A DNA stretch of 60,132 nt, taken from the NCBI GenBank assembly GCA_028708845.1, contig JAQVXZ010000014.1, forward strand, positions 1-60,132. The letters run 5' to 3'. The position numbers were made by a program, and so were the translations under genes. The stretch comes from Bacteroidales bacterium (GTDB lineage: Bacteria > Bacteroidota > Bacteroidia > Bacteroidales > P3). How positions within the stretch are numbered: position 1 is the stretch's first letter; every line of letters begins with the position of its first letter. This document shows, piece after piece, positions 25,258 through 35,646 of the stretch. The notes below the pieces were generated by a model. The model saw nothing but the letters and a program-made list of their open reading frames with translations. It had not been told where the DNA came from and ran no database searches.

Positions 25258-28170
25258 TTATCTCATAATTTCTATTGTTCCGTTGTATTCTACATTTCTT
25301 ATTGGTCCTCTTCCTATAAATCTATAGAAGTATGTTCCTGTTGGTGTATTTGTTGCTGCTGGGTCCCATATTTCTTCATCGGATCTTATATCTTGTTTGA
25401 AGAATATACGTTTTCCATTACGGTTATAGATTGAAAGTTCGTTGTCAGGGTATGCTTGTCCGTCAACAAGGTTGGTAATTTTCAATACATCGTTAATACC
25501 GTCACCATTTGGAGTTATTATGTTAGGGAAGAATAGTTTGTCATTAATAATTGAAATAACTTTACTTATTGTGTCGTGGCATTCGTAAATAAGTCCGCTT
25601 GGTGCTAAGTTATTGCTATATGCATCAAGAGTTATTTTGTAGTCTCCAACAACGCTTGAGCCAGGTTGCGGGTACCAAGTATAGTTAGGTTCTAGTCCAA
25701 ATATGTTTTCTCTTAAATTATTAGTCTTATTGTTTTGAATCTTCCATAAGTAGATGTTTGAAGGGTCTTGAGGTGTTGTTAGGTTAAGGAAGTTAACACT
25801 TGGGTCGGTTGATGAAGGGTTAGTTGGTTGCCATCCGAAATCTGCCACAGGGCTCTTATATACGCTTATGAAATTAGGTTGGAATATAGTGTCTTTACAG
25901 TCGTGCTCAGATATTACTATAAGTTGAAGATCATAAGTTCCGTAAGGTAAAGATAGTTCTGGGTTTGGTTCTCTTGTTTTATGCTGTCCTATTGTCCATA
26001 TAACAGTATCTGCATTAGTGGATGTTGAGCTAAAGAGTTTGAAGTTGAAAGGTTCACAGCCCTCAAGTAATGTTTTGTCGCTATAGAATGAAGCTAAGGC
26101 TGCGGGTCTAACAATGAGGTCTATGCTGTCTTTTCCAAAACAATATAATGAACCATTTGTATTTGTAACTTGAGCTGTATAGGTTATTTTTGAATCGGAG
26201 TTTATATGCGTCTGGGCAACAATGGTTTGGGTGGTTTCTCCGAAAGGCTCCCATAAGTATTCGGAAGCTCCTGGGTTTCCAGCATCAAGAACAGCTGAGA
26301 ATTTTTCACAAACTATCACATCTTCTCCAAGGTCAACAACTGGTGTACAAACAACCTCAAGTTTTGTTACAGAGTCCCAAACACAACGGAATTCATCAAT
26401 GATATGAATATCATAATTGAAAGTTCCGCATTCTGCAATTGGAGGAATAATGTATAGGGAAGTGTCTGAATGTCCGGTAATGAAAGGTCCATCAAGTATT
26501 ACTGTATCAAGAGGAACTTGGTAATCCCAGTCAGCGGTAGCACCTTGACCTAATTCCATATCCCACCAGAATACATATCCGTTATCTATGCCCCAGTAGT
26601 CACAAACTCTAAGTTTCCATTCACCATTTAATGGGCAACCAACCAAGTTGTTGAATCCAGTTAGGTCAATTGATTCCCAGCCCTGAGTAGGAGAAGGAAG
26701 TGCAAAGCCTGTAGCTAGTTGATAAGGAGTTTGGAAATATCCTGTTGAGTCACTAATTTTAGTAGAGTCTATAGGAGAAGGCATGCTTCCGCTAATTACA
26801 CCTTTTGGATTATTTAAATATATGTTAGAGAAACAATAGGTCCAACCAATACCTGGAGGATTATTTGCAGGGTCACAACCGCTATCAGGTATATATGATA
26901 TTCCCAAATCAGCACCTCCTCTATGGGTAAAGTGTTTTAATATTACATTCTCTCCACTTGGGCATACGATTTCAAAGCTAAGGTCACCAATAAAACTATG
27001 TTCAGCATTCATACATATACTAAATAACTCGTCCGCACTATTTAGAACTGCTCCAGGAAGGAATTGGTCGAAAGTTACAGGAGCTTCATAACATTGACTT
27101 CCATTTGCTCCTTGACAATTAGGTCCGTCTGGAATAAACACTGTACTATCATATCTTTCTTTTAAACCTCGTGCAAAATTAATTGAGTCAATCTTAATTG
27201 TGTTGCCTGGACCATAACCTACGTTGAATGTAAAGCTTTCTCCAGAACACATATCAGGAATTGGGTCAATGGTTTTAATTGGATTTCTTGCAATTCTAAC
27301 TCTTGTGTCAATAGGTAGTCTGCTTTTACATCCACCATGAGTAGTGTCGTAAACAGTTAATGATAAATCATAACCACTAATCTTGGGCCAGTAATAATTT
27401 ACTGTATTAGAAAAATAAACTGTATCCATTCTGGTATCTCCAAAGTTCCAATAATAAATAAGACTGGAATCAGATTGGTGATAAGATAAATCATTTTCAG
27501 GGAATATTGTTTTAGCTACAAGTTGAACAGAGTCTCCATAACATAGGTCAATAGCCTTATATTTAACTAATTCATATGTGTCAGGATCGAAAACGTTTCT
27601 TACTGTATCGGTAAAGCTTCTTATTGAGAATGGTGTTTTGGTTCCATCGGGGCTAATTTTATAGAAAAAAGTATCCAAAGCAGCAACAGGATATTGACAA
27701 TATGAAACACATTCGAGTTTTGCTTTAAAACCTGCAGCAGTTTCTTTCTTACCAGATATTAAGTGAATGGTTAAACAACCAGAAGGATCAGAAGGATAAG
27801 CAATAATTGTTTGTCCTAATAGGTCGTTGCCTGTGAAAAATGGTACGTTAGCTCCTGTTGAGTGAATGGAGCCAGTCAAACCAATACCTGAATATATCTC
27901 AATGCTATCAGAAGGATGAATATCAAATTCTTCAAACGTTAGAGAGATTCTACTGTTTGCATTGTCAGGACAAAAGGCTCTCCAAATATAAGAGTTTGTG
28001 TCGTAGTTTCCTGTAGAACCACCAGAGTCGTAAAGATATGCATCGCAATAGCTAACTACTGTTCCATTATTTTGTTGATCTAACTTAATGGCTGGAGTAG
28101 TCTGTGCTTTAAGGATGTTAGGAAAGACTATCGCTATTCCTAAGATGAGAAGAAAAGCTAACTTTTTCAT
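25258..28170 (-). CDS. Large secreted protein with a gliding-motility-type (type IX secretion) C-terminal domain
   Basis: I start at the ATG at 28168-28170 (MKKLAFLLILGIAIVFPNIL), which gives a clean signal peptide; the open frame extends 9 codons further. The ~970-aa protein has a CUB-like region near the start (SLTFEEFDIHPSDSIEIYSG), PKD-like segments, a proprotein-convertase-P-like domain (LSFEIVCPSGENVILKHF ... GEWKLRVCDYWGIDNG) and a C-terminal sorting domain (FFPNIITPNGDGINDVLKI ... PTGTYFYRFIG). That last domain directs export by the PorSS/T9SS system to the cell surface. No enzymatic site was seen; the role may be adhesive. Confidence 0.88.
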   Translation of the reverse strand: MKKLAFLLILGIAIVFPNILKAQTTPAIKLDQQNNGTVVSYCDAYLYDSGGSTGNYDTNSYIWRAFCPDNANSRISLTFEEFDIHPSDSIEIYSGIGLTGSIHSTGANVPFFTGNDLLGQTIIAYPSDPSGCLTIHLISGKKETAAGFKAKLECVSYCQYPVAALDTFFYKISPDGTKTPFSIRSFTDTVRNVFDPDTYELVKYKAIDLCYGDSVQLVAKTIFPENDLSYHQSDSSLIYYWNFGDTRMDTVYFSNTVNYYWPKISGYDLSLTVYDTTHGGCKSRLPIDTRVRIARNPIKTIDPIPDMCSGESFTFNVGYGPGNTIKIDSINFARGLKERYDSTVFIPDGPNCQGANGSQCYEAPVTFDQFLPGAVLNSADELFSICMNAEHSFIGDLSFEIVCPSGENVILKHFTHRGGADLGISYIPDSGCDPANNPPGIGWTYCFSNIYLNNPKGVISGSMPSPIDSTKISDSTGYFQTPYQLATGFALPSPTQGWESIDLTGFNNLVGCPLNGEWKLRVCDYWGIDNGYVFWWDMELGQGATADWDYQVPLDTVILDGPFITGHSDTSLYIIPPIAECGTFNYDIHIIDEFRCVWDSVTKLEVVCTPVVDLGEDVIVCEKFSAVLDAGNPGASEYLWEPFGETTQTIVAQTHINSDSKITYTAQVTNTNGSLYCFGKDSIDLIVRPAALASFYSDKTLLEGCEPFNFKLFSSTSTNADTVIWTIGQHKTREPNPELSLPYGTYDLQLIVISEHDCKDTIFQPNFISVYKSPVADFGWQPTNPSSTDPSVNFLNLTTPQDPSNIYLWKIQNNKTNNLRENIFGLEPNYTWYPQPGSSVVGDYKITLDAYSNNLAPSGLIYECHDTISKVISIINDKLFFPNIITPNGDGINDVLKITNLVDGQAYPDNELSIYNRNGKRIFFKQDIRSDEEIWDPAATNTPTGTYFYRFIGRGPIRNVEYNGTIEIMR

Positions 28171-28335
28171 ATTACTACATTGTTTTTGATTGTACAAATT
28201 TATGATTTATTTTTTAAATGACAAACATTTGGATTGAAATCTTTATTATTTGTCGCCGTTCAACCTTATATACAAGAGTTATTGGGAAAAAGTAAGTGAA
28301 AGAAGTGAAAAAAAAGTGAAAAAAGAAAAAAACAC

Positions 28336-28343
28336 TATCTTTG
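28336..28343 (+). promoter_or_regulatory. -7 box TATCTTTG before hisS
   Basis: An exact TANNTTTG match lies 42 nt before the hisS start. The upstream sequence is A-rich (repeated GTGAAAAAA) and lacks a clear -33 TTTG. Confidence 0.4.
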
Positions 28344-28384
28344 CAGTTGAAAATATTGAATAAATCAAGCTAAGATTTCAACAT

Positions 28385-29743
28385 ATGAATTGTAATGTGG
28401 TTAAAGGGACAAGAGATTTTCTTCCCCAAGAAATGAATAAAAGGAATTATATATTTAATACAATTAGAGAAGTATATAAGCTTCACGGCTTTTCTCAAAT
28501 TGAAACTCCTGCCTTAGAGAACCTATCAACCCTTATGGGCAAATATGGTGAAGAAGGTGATAAGCTACTATATAAAGTTCTAAATTCTGGAGATTTCTTA
28601 TCTAAGATAGATTTTGAGGATGAAAATACAAAAGACTATAAGAAACTAACCAATAAGATATCTGAAAAAGGTTTACGCTACGACCTAACAGTGCCTTTTG
28701 CTCGCTTTGTTGTAAGTAATAGGAATGATATTACATTTCCTTTCAAACGCTATCAAATACAACCAGTTTGGAGAGCAGACAGACCTCAGAAGGGAAGATA
28801 TAGAGAGTTTTACCAATGCGATGCTGATGTTATAGGTAGCGACTCCCTTTTGAGCGAGGTTGAACTTTGTGAAATGGTAGATGAGGTATTTCTAGGCTTA
28901 AACTTAAAGGTAGAAATAAAACTAAATAATAGGAAGATACTAGCAGCAATTGCCGAAATAATTGGGCAAGAAGACAAGATAATTGATATTACTGTTGCAA
29001 TTGATAAATTAGATAAGATAGGCTATGAAAAGGTTTGTCAGGAGCTTGAGGAAAAAGGCTTGACAAAGGAAAACTTAGATAAGATTGAGCCAATATTAAA
29101 GTTAGAGGGCGATACTAAAACCAAAATCAACACTCTTAAAACCATATTCCAAAACTCTGAAATAGGTAATAAGGGAATTGAGGAAATGGAAGAAGTATTT
29201 AATAATATTGAAAGATTAAACCTTAGCACAAAAGTTGAGTTTGATATAACACTTGCAAGAGGATTAAACTATTATACAGGAGCCATTGTGGAAGTTAAGT
29301 GCATTGAGGTTCCTATGGGAAGCATTGCAGGAGGAGGACGCTATGACAACCTAACAGGTATATTTGGAATGCCCGATATAAGCGGAGTAGGAATAAGCTT
29401 TGGAGCAGATAGGATATACGACTGCTTAGAGGAACTAGAACGTTTTCCAAAAAATATATCCAATACCACCACCCTAATGTTCTCTAATTTTGGCAAAGAG
29501 GAAGAGAAGCAATGTATGATTTGGGCAAGTGAACTTAGGAAAGCAAAAATCAGTGTCGAGGTCTATCCCGACAAAGTGAAACTACAAAAGCAAATGAAAT
29601 ATGCCAACGACAAAGAAATCTTATACGTAGCCTTGGTAGGAGAGCGAGAATTGGAAGAAGGCAAGATTCAGTTAAAGGATATGATAACAGGCGAGCAAAA
29701 ACTCCTAAGCATAGAAGAACTAATAGGAAAACTATCCAAATAA
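28385..29743 (+). CDS. hisS: Histidyl-tRNA synthetase
   Basis: The 452-aa class II synthetase has [11 protein letters not shown] at the start, motif 2 [16 protein letters not shown], the histidine-specific [14 protein letters not shown], and motif 3 with [13 protein letters not shown] and [13 protein letters not shown]. The length is normal and the C-terminal anticodon-binding domain is present. It is a single-gene unit behind its own promoter element. Confidence 0.97.
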   Translation: MNCNVVKGTRDFLPQEMNKRNYIFNTIREVYKLHGFSQIETPALENLSTLMGKYGEEGDKLLYKVLNSGDFLSKIDFEDENTKDYKKLTNKISEKGLRYDLTVPFARFVVSNRNDITFPFKRYQIQPVWRADRPQKGRYREFYQCDADVIGSDSLLSEVELCEMVDEVFLGLNLKVEIKLNNRKILAAIAEIIGQEDKIIDITVAIDKLDKIGYEKVCQELEEKGLTKENLDKIEPILKLEGDTKTKINTLKTIFQNSEIGNKGIEEMEEVFNNIERLNLSTKVEFDITLARGLNYYTGAIVEVKCIEVPMGSIAGGGRYDNLTGIFGMPDISGVGISFGADRIYDCLEELERFPKNISNTTTLMFSNFGKEEEKQCMIWASELRKAKISVEVYPDKVKLQKQMKYANDKEILYVALVGERELEEGKIQLKDMITGEQKLLSIEELIGKLSK

Positions 29744-29869
29744 TAGCAAATGCTTTTAATAACATCTTAAATATGCAGCGAGTATTTAGGAATGCAAATA
29801 ACAATATTATTTTGCAATAAGCCAAATTCAGCCAATTTGACCCTAAAAACACCCCTTTTTAGCTATAAA

Positions 29870-29950
29870 AAAATGAATCTTCGTTTTAAAAAATTATTCC
29901 TTTGTTTTAAGAAATTCTTTCTTCGTTTCAGTAAATTCTTTCAGCAAAAG
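29870..29950. repeat. 21-bp tandem repeats, locus 2 (reverse orientation)
   Basis: Three degenerate 21-bp units with core TTCTTCGTTTCAGTAAATTC (reverse of the GAAACGAAGA core at 23874 and 39759) follow hisS. Read on the minus strand one frame gives KNLLKRRKNFLKQRNNFLKR then stop, with no start codon. The plus frame over it gives a Phe/Leu/Lys heptad peptide that I do not regard as a gene. Confidence 0.65.
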
Positions 29951-30080
29951 GATTTCCCCGATTTAACAAAATCAACTATGATTTAATACATAGCTATAAT
30001 ATACTTACTTCCCACAATGTCAATTATTGGACTACTTATCATGCTAATTTCTTCAAATAAGCTTTAATACATGCGGAGTT

Positions 30081-30111
30081 GCACTAAGACAAGTTAGCTT
30101 AGTGCCAACAC
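30081..30111. repeat. 31-bp inverted-repeat element, copy 2 of 2
   Basis: Identical over 31 bp to 318-348, with the arms GCACTAAG (30081-30088) and CTTAGTGC (30098-30105) and similar flanks. It lies between hisS and the structured leader of the type III R-M genes. Confidence 0.8.
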
Positions 30112-30218
30112 CGCCCCCTTTATTATTAAAAAAATATTTTGAATTGCGAAATTGAATATTCTTAATAGGTTAGTGATTAAATATATTACTCAATATAAAT
30201 ATCATATTGTTTTTTTAC

Positions 30219-30226
30219 TATCTTTG
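30219..30226 (+). promoter_or_regulatory. -7 box TATCTTTG of the type III R-M leader
   Basis: An exact TANNTTTG match placed so that transcription would start at about 30233, the first base of the first hairpin of the leader. No good -33 TTTG is seen about 20 nt upstream. Confidence 0.5.
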
Positions 30227-30232
30227 CCAAGT

Positions 30233-30437
30233 CAAACCCAAAGTGGTTTGTAATTTTTTATTGGAAAAATAGCGTTAGCTATTTGTTCTTGTTAATTGAA
30301 ACCTCGGAAATTTCAAAAACACAACTAAGAACGGATATGTTTACGCTCGTGTCATACGGCATGGGCGTAACTTGTCTTGTTGTGTGGGCTTCCGAGGGCC
30401 TCAATTACGGATAAGTTACTCAACCCATGCTTTTTTT
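30233..30437 (+). promoter_or_regulatory. Structured ~205-nt leader RNA of the type III R-M operon, attenuator-like
   Basis: Two simple hairpins come first: CAAACC/GGTTTG (30233-30250) and AAATAGC-GTTA-GCTATTT (30267-30284). Then a long coaxial stem is possible: TAATTGA (30293-30299) with TCAATTA (30401-30407), CCTCGGAA (30302-30309) with TTCCGAGG (30390-30397), and ACACAAC (30319-30325) with GTTGTGT (30379-30385), closing on GTTTACGC/GCGTAAC. A competing pairing is GCATGGG+GTAACTT (30359-30373) with AAGTTAC+CCCATGC (30413-30430), followed at once by seven Ts (30431-30437). The two pairings use overlapping bases or would form a pseudoknot. The element ends 49 nt before mod. I do not recognise it as a known RNA class. 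Confidence 0.6.
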
Positions 30438-30486
30438 GTAACTTTCTTTTGAATAAATAGCCGATGCACTAAATACAATTAATGCT

Positions 30487-32364
30487 ATGGCTAAGTCTTT
30501 AATCTTTGAACTTCCTAAGATTGTTGAGGAAGGTAGAAAGGAAGCTGAAAAAATCCTTGAACGTTTAAGCTCTGCTAATAAAATTGGTCTTCAAACCAAT
30601 GAACTTGTTATTCCTGCAAAGGATAGCTCTGGACTTTGGAAAGGACAAAATAATCAAGAAGTAAGCAAAGATTGGATTAATAGATTAATTTATGGGGATA
30701 ATCTCTTAGCCATGCAAGCACTGCTTTCAGGAGACGAAGCCACAGGACTTCCTTCAATGCGTGGAATGATAGACCTTATTTATATAGACCCTCCATACGA
30801 TAGTAAGGCAGATTATAGAACAAGTGTTAAACTCCCTGGTGCTGACCTTTCACAAAAGCCAACAGTAATAGAACAATTTGCTTATGCAGATACTTGGAAA
30901 GATGGTACTGTATCTTATCTTAAAATGCTTTACCCTCGTCTTGTTTTGCTTAAAGAACTTTTAAGCGAAAGAGGTAGTATTTATTTACATATTGATTGGC
31001 ATGTAGGACATTACGTAAAACTATTGCTTGATGATATATTTGGTAAAGATAATTTTGTAAATGAAATAATATGGAAATATTCTTGGGGGCTACATATTGA
31101 ATCTAGATGGAATAGAAAGCATGATATGATTTTAATGTATTCTAAAACAATTGACTCAATAATTTTCAACGCTTACGATGTGATGGAAAAAAGAGATGAA
31201 GAAGTTTTAAGGAGACTAGCAAGTGGGGTTAGTGGGGCAACTATGACGGCAAATAAATCAAAACATCAAGACAAAACATTAAAACTTCCTGCTGATGTAT
31301 GGGAAATTCCAACAATAAATGCAATGTCCAAAGAAAAAATTGGTTATGCAACTCAAAAGCCAGAAGCCTTACTAGAAAAGATAATTAAAGCAAGTAGTAA
31401 TGAGGGGTCTATTGTTTTGGATGTTTTTGGGGGTAGTGGGACTACTGCTGCTGTTGCTGAAAGGTTGGGAAGAAGGTGGATTACTACGGATATTGGGAAA
31501 CCTGCTATTCTTGTAATGAGAAAGAGATTTATTGACCAAGATGTTAAGCCTTTCCTTTATCAATCGATTGGGGATTACCAAAAAGAAGCTTTCTCAAGTA
31601 GTAAATTATATAAGAGGATTGGCGACCTTAGTCAAATTGTTATGGGACTTTATGGTGCCTTACCTTTTACAGAAGACCAATTGGCTGATAGGAACTTTGG
31701 TTATATCAAAAATCAAAGAACCTTAGTAATGGTTGATAGTCCAAATAAACTAACAGGAAAGGCTACAGTGAAAAGAGCAATGGAGGCAAAGAATACTGTT
31801 TTGGGTGGCAATTGGGATAAGGTTGTGGTTTTGGGTTGGAACTTTGCTTACGATATTTCGGAAGCAATAGAATTATATAACGATGTAGAAGTATTGGTAA
31901 TTCCACCCGATTTATTAGATAAGTTATCTTCCAAGAAAGAGTATAAGAAATTAGTTGAGTCGAAGAATATTCGTTTCTCTACCTTGCAATACCTAATGCT
32001 TAAACCAATTGAGATAAAGAGGATAAGTGAGGAGGAAGATAATATTGTGGTGAGTTTAGATAATTATATTCTTCTCTCGCCTGACAATATTCCGCTTGAT
32101 GAAAAGGATAAAGAAAAACTCCAAGATATTATTAATAATGATCCTTTGGCTTTGATTGAGTATTGGAGTATTGACCCTGATTATGATGGTATTACTTTTA
32201 GGAGCACTTGGCAGGATTATAGAGGAAACACTGCAAATGATAGTGATCCACTTCACTGTGTTTATAGGGCTGATTTATTTCTTCCTTATAAGGAAAAGAG
32301 AAAGGTTTGTGTAAAGGCTGTGGATGTTTTTGGATTTGAGAGTATTGTTTATAAAGAAATTTAA
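30487..32364 (+). CDS. mod: Type III restriction-modification methyltransferase (Mod)
   Basis: The 625-aa protein is a beta-class amino-methyltransferase: catalytic DPPY (residues 101-104) precedes the SAM-binding DVFGGSGT (312-319), with the target-recognition region between and after them. [12 protein letters not shown] marks motif X. It would methylate adenine (N6) in an asymmetric site and provide specificity to the Mod-Res complex. The res gene starts 7 nt downstream. The C-terminal 100 residues contain a WSIDPDYDG segment found in relatives. No frame-shifting simple repeats, as in phase-variable mod genes, are seen. Confidence 0.93.
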   Translation: MAKSLIFELPKIVEEGRKEAEKILERLSSANKIGLQTNELVIPAKDSSGLWKGQNNQEVSKDWINRLIYGDNLLAMQALLSGDEATGLPSMRGMIDLIYIDPPYDSKADYRTSVKLPGADLSQKPTVIEQFAYADTWKDGTVSYLKMLYPRLVLLKELLSERGSIYLHIDWHVGHYVKLLLDDIFGKDNFVNEIIWKYSWGLHIESRWNRKHDMILMYSKTIDSIIFNAYDVMEKRDEEVLRRLASGVSGATMTANKSKHQDKTLKLPADVWEIPTINAMSKEKIGYATQKPEALLEKIIKASSNEGSIVLDVFGGSGTTAAVAERLGRRWITTDIGKPAILVMRKRFIDQDVKPFLYQSIGDYQKEAFSSSKLYKRIGDLSQIVMGLYGALPFTEDQLADRNFGYIKNQRTLVMVDSPNKLTGKATVKRAMEAKNTVLGGNWDKVVVLGWNFAYDISEAIELYNDVEVLVIPPDLLDKLSSKKEYKKLVESKNIRFSTLQYLMLKPIEIKRISEEEDNIVVSLDNYILLSPDNIPLDEKDKEKLQDIINNDPLALIEYWSIDPDYDGITFRSTWQDYRGNTANDSDPLHCVYRADLFLPYKEKRKVCVKAVDVFGFESIVYKEI

Positions 32365-32371
32365 TTAGGTT

Positions 32372-35266
32372 ATGGCAAATCAAAAACTAAGAGGAGATAT
32401 ATCCTTAGAATTAGCAAAGACTATTTCGGAGCAAGCAAATAATGCCTTCAATGATGGTAGTATGTTTGAGGATGTTACGCCAACTACAAGAGATTTACTT
32501 AATCATTGGTTTGGTGAGTCATACACCGATTCAAGAATATTTAACTTTCACGAAGGGCAAAGGCAGAGTATTTTAAATGTTATTTATTTACATGAAATAC
32601 TAAAGATAAAAGATGTTTTGGATATATATAGTAAGGTTGATTCCGACCTTATTCCCTTCGTTAATTTGGCAGATTTAAAGAAAGAGAAATACTCCTATCC
32701 TAAGTATGCTATCAAAATGGCAACAGGAACAGGAAAGACATGGGTTATGCATGCTCTTATGATTTGGCAACTCTTAAATGCAAAGCATGAAGATAGTTAT
32801 AGTGGACGTTATACGAAGAACTTTCTTGTTGTTGCACCTGGGATAATTGTTTATGATAGACTCTTAGATGCTTTTAAGGGAAAAATCAAAGAGGGAACTC
32901 AGGAAAGAGATGAGAAAACAAATGATTTTTATTCTAAAGGTGACCTATTCCTTCCAGAGGCATATAAGGAGGAAATAATAAGATTTATTCAAAACAATAC
33001 TGTAACAAAGGAAGAGATAGGGAAGAAGATTACAGGTGAGGGTTTAATTGCAATTACTAATTGGCATTTGTTTCTGAGAAAAGAAGATAATGAGGAAGAG
33101 GAGGAATTATTAGAAAGCTACGAGTCATTAATTAAAGATATTTTTCCAGCTCGACCAGGAACCTCTGCAGGAAACTCACTTGACCAATTAGATAGACAAT
33201 ACTTAAGAGGCACAGAGTTAGAGTACTTAGCAGATTTGCCCAATCTTTTAGTAATTAATGATGAGGCTCATCATATTCATGAAAAGAAATCATATGGAGA
33301 GGTTGAAGAGGTGGAATGGCAAGAGGGGTTAAATTATATAGCAAATAATAAGCTTGAGCAATTTATTCAGATTGACTTTTCTGCTACTCCTTATAATACT
33401 GTGGGTTCAGGGAAAAATACAACAAAGCAATACTTCCCTTATATTATAACTGACTTTGATTTGAAAACAGCTATCTATAAGGGATTGGTTAAGACAATAC
33501 TTATTGATAAACGACAAGATATAACATCGCTTGAGGATTTAGATTTTAAGGCAGAAAGAGATGGTAGAAAGGTAGTTTCGTTAAGCAAAGGACAGCGGCT
33601 TATGCTGAGGGCAGGCTTAGAGAAATTAAAAAAGCTTGAGACAGGTTTCCTAAAGTTAGATGAAACAAAACATCCTAAGATGCTTGTTGTTTGTGAAGAC
33701 ACTAGCGTTACACCTCTTGTTGAAGATTTTTTGATTCTTGAGGGATTGAGTTCAAATGACATTCTTAGGGTTGATAGTAATAGGCGGGGAGAAATAAATG
33801 AAAATGAGTGGAAAAAACTAAAGGAGAAGCTATTTAATGTTGATAATTATAGTAAGCCAAAAGTTATAATTTCTGTCCTTATGCTTAGGGAAGGATTTGA
33901 CGTTAATAATATATCTGTTATTGTTCCTCTTAGAGCAACCCAAGCGCCAATACTCTTGGAGCAAACAATAGGTAGGGGTCTTCGTCTAATGTGGAGGGGA
34001 GCGGAGTATGAGGAGGAAAAAATGGATAATAGAAAGAGGGTTTTTAATCAAAAGACTAATCCAACTTCATACTTAGATATGTTGTCAATTATAGAGCATC
34101 CTGCATTTATGCAATTCTACGATGAGCTATTGGAAGATGGATTGGCTGGTATTGAAGATAGAGATATTACAAGCGGAGATACTATTGGAGATATTATTAA
34201 AGTTGAATTGAAGGATAATTATAAGCTCTATGATTTGTTTTGGCCAATTATAATAAAGGATGTTGAACAAGAGATTAAGCCAACAGATATTGATATAAAT
34301 AATCTTAATACTTTTGATTTATTTACCTTAGAAGAGTTGCAAAGGGCTTTAGTAATTAAGGGTGAGATCTTTTTATCTAAAGAATTGATTGTTGGTACTC
34401 AATTTGGAAAGTATAAAGTAACGTCTAATCTTTTTTCAGCCCAAAGTTATAATGAATACCTACAAAAGATATTACATACAATAACTAATAGAATTGAGTC
34501 AACAGGAAGAGGAAAAAAAGGTTTTCCAATGTTTCAGATAAATGAGGTTGAAATTGTAAAAATAGTTGATAGGTTTATTAAAGAAAGATTGTTTGGTAGA
34601 GACTTTGAACCATTTGAAAATTATAATTGGAAAATCTTATTAGTTAGAGAAGGTATAGTTACTCAACATATTATTAAGGAGATGAGTAAGGCTATATATA
34701 AAATGCAAAACAGTGTAGATGTTTCTGATGCTATTGTAGAAAAAAGATGGTTTTCAGAAATTGATACTATTAGAATAAGAGACAAATACTCAATAGAGGT
34801 ATCAAAAACAATATTCAATAAAATTAGTTACCCATCAAATTCTGGAGGCTTAGAAAAAGCGTTTATTGAGTTCTTAGATATAGATGCTGATGTTTTAAGC
34901 TTCATAAAGATAAACGAAACACAACATAGATTTGCTTCTATTTATTATATCCGTTTTGATGGTCTATTAGCAAATTATTCTCCTGATTTCTTGGTTCAAA
35001 CCCAAGATAAGTTCTATATAATAGAAACCAAAGGTCAGGATAGGATTGATAGCAGAAATGTAAAACAAAAACAACTTGCTACATTAGAATGGTGTAAGAA
35101 GATAAACTCTCTTGATCCAGAATTGAGAGAGTTGAAAGAATGGGTATACATTTTACTTAAAGAAACTGATTTCTATCAGTGGTCTAAGAATGGTGCCACA
35201 TTAACTGATATTTGTCAATTTGCATTAGTAAGTTATGGTTCTGTGCAGGGGAAGTTATTTGAATAG
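32372..35266 (+). CDS. res: Type III restriction endonuclease subunit (Res)
   Basis: The 964-aa protein has a superfamily 2 helicase core: Walker A MATGTGKT (116-123), DEAH (297-300) and FSAT (336-339). The C-terminal helicase motif QTIGRGLRLMWRG follows. A C-terminal PD-(D/E)xK nuclease is visible as SPDFLV then IIETKGQD (about residues 870-890). With Mod it cuts unmethylated DNA after ATP-dependent communication between two sites. Both active centres are intact, so the system looks functional. Confidence 0.94.
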   Translation: MANQKLRGDISLELAKTISEQANNAFNDGSMFEDVTPTTRDLLNHWFGESYTDSRIFNFHEGQRQSILNVIYLHEILKIKDVLDIYSKVDSDLIPFVNLADLKKEKYSYPKYAIKMATGTGKTWVMHALMIWQLLNAKHEDSYSGRYTKNFLVVAPGIIVYDRLLDAFKGKIKEGTQERDEKTNDFYSKGDLFLPEAYKEEIIRFIQNNTVTKEEIGKKITGEGLIAITNWHLFLRKEDNEEEEELLESYESLIKDIFPARPGTSAGNSLDQLDRQYLRGTELEYLADLPNLLVINDEAHHIHEKKSYGEVEEVEWQEGLNYIANNKLEQFIQIDFSATPYNTVGSGKNTTKQYFPYIITDFDLKTAIYKGLVKTILIDKRQDITSLEDLDFKAERDGRKVVSLSKGQRLMLRAGLEKLKKLETGFLKLDETKHPKMLVVCEDTSVTPLVEDFLILEGLSSNDILRVDSNRRGEINENEWKKLKEKLFNVDNYSKPKVIISVLMLREGFDVNNISVIVPLRATQAPILLEQTIGRGLRLMWRGAEYEEEKMDNRKRVFNQKTNPTSYLDMLSIIEHPAFMQFYDELLEDGLAGIEDRDITSGDTIGDIIKVELKDNYKLYDLFWPIIIKDVEQEIKPTDIDINNLNTFDLFTLEELQRALVIKGEIFLSKELIVGTQFGKYKVTSNLFSAQSYNEYLQKILHTITNRIESTGRGKKGFPMFQINEVEIVKIVDRFIKERLFGRDFEPFENYNWKILLVREGIVTQHIIKEMSKAIYKMQNSVDVSDAIVEKRWFSEIDTIRIRDKYSIEVSKTIFNKISYPSNSGGLEKAFIEFLDIDADVLSFIKINETQHRFASIYYIRFDGLLANYSPDFLVQTQDKFYIIETKGQDRIDSRNVKQKQLATLEWCKKINSLDPELRELKEWVYILLKETDFYQWSKNGATLTDICQFALVSYGSVQGKLFE

Positions 35267-35279
35267 ATATAATTTATTG

Positions 35280-35645
35280 CTATTTCTTCTTTGTCTTATA
35301 ATGTAATATATGTATTGTTACTCCAATAGCAATTGCAAACAGGAGTAGCTTTACCCAAAGTATAGGAACAAAACAAAGTGCACTAATGGTGATTGTTATC
35401 CATAGTAGGCTTATGCTGGAGATTTTTACTTTGAGTGGTATGGACTTATCTATTTGGAAATCTTTAATATATTGACCAAAGACCTTGTGATTAATCAGCC
35501 AATTATATAGCCTTTCTGAACTCTTTAAGAAAAGATATGACGATAGTAGAAGAAAAGGAGTTGTTGGCAAAATAGGCAAGAATATTCCAAGTATCCCAAG
35601 AGCTAAGCTGATTAATCCAAGTAATTTAAAAAGAAACTTCTTCAT
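35280..35645 (-). CDS. DUF454 (YbaN-like) inner-membrane protein
   Basis: The 121-aa protein has about four hydrophobic segments; the family signature is at the start: LGILGIFLPILPTTPFLLLS, then SSYLFLKSSERLYNWLINH. It lies 1 nt after the murF-alr stop and is probably its distal operon member. The function of the family is unknown. Confidence 0.85.
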   Translation of the reverse strand: MKKFLFKLLGLISLALGILGIFLPILPTTPFLLLSSYLFLKSSERLYNWLINHKVFGQYIKDFQIDKSIPLKVKISSISLLWITITISALCFVPILWVKLLLFAIAIGVTIHILHYKTKKK

Positions 35646-35646
35646 A

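Noticed and set aside
29792-29986. Plus-strand 64-codon frame after hisS
   Set aside because: It is produced by the 21-bp repeat read in the less conserved direction; no promoter and no homology.
30233-30437. Leader RNA as tmRNA, 6S RNA or SRP RNA
   Set aside because: There is no tRNA-like end or tag frame, no SRP helix-8 GGAA/GCA motif, and the 6S central-bubble layout is not met; it remains unassigned.
30487-32364. Phase-variable type III mod gene
   Set aside because: No simple-sequence tract that could shift the frame is present inside the gene.
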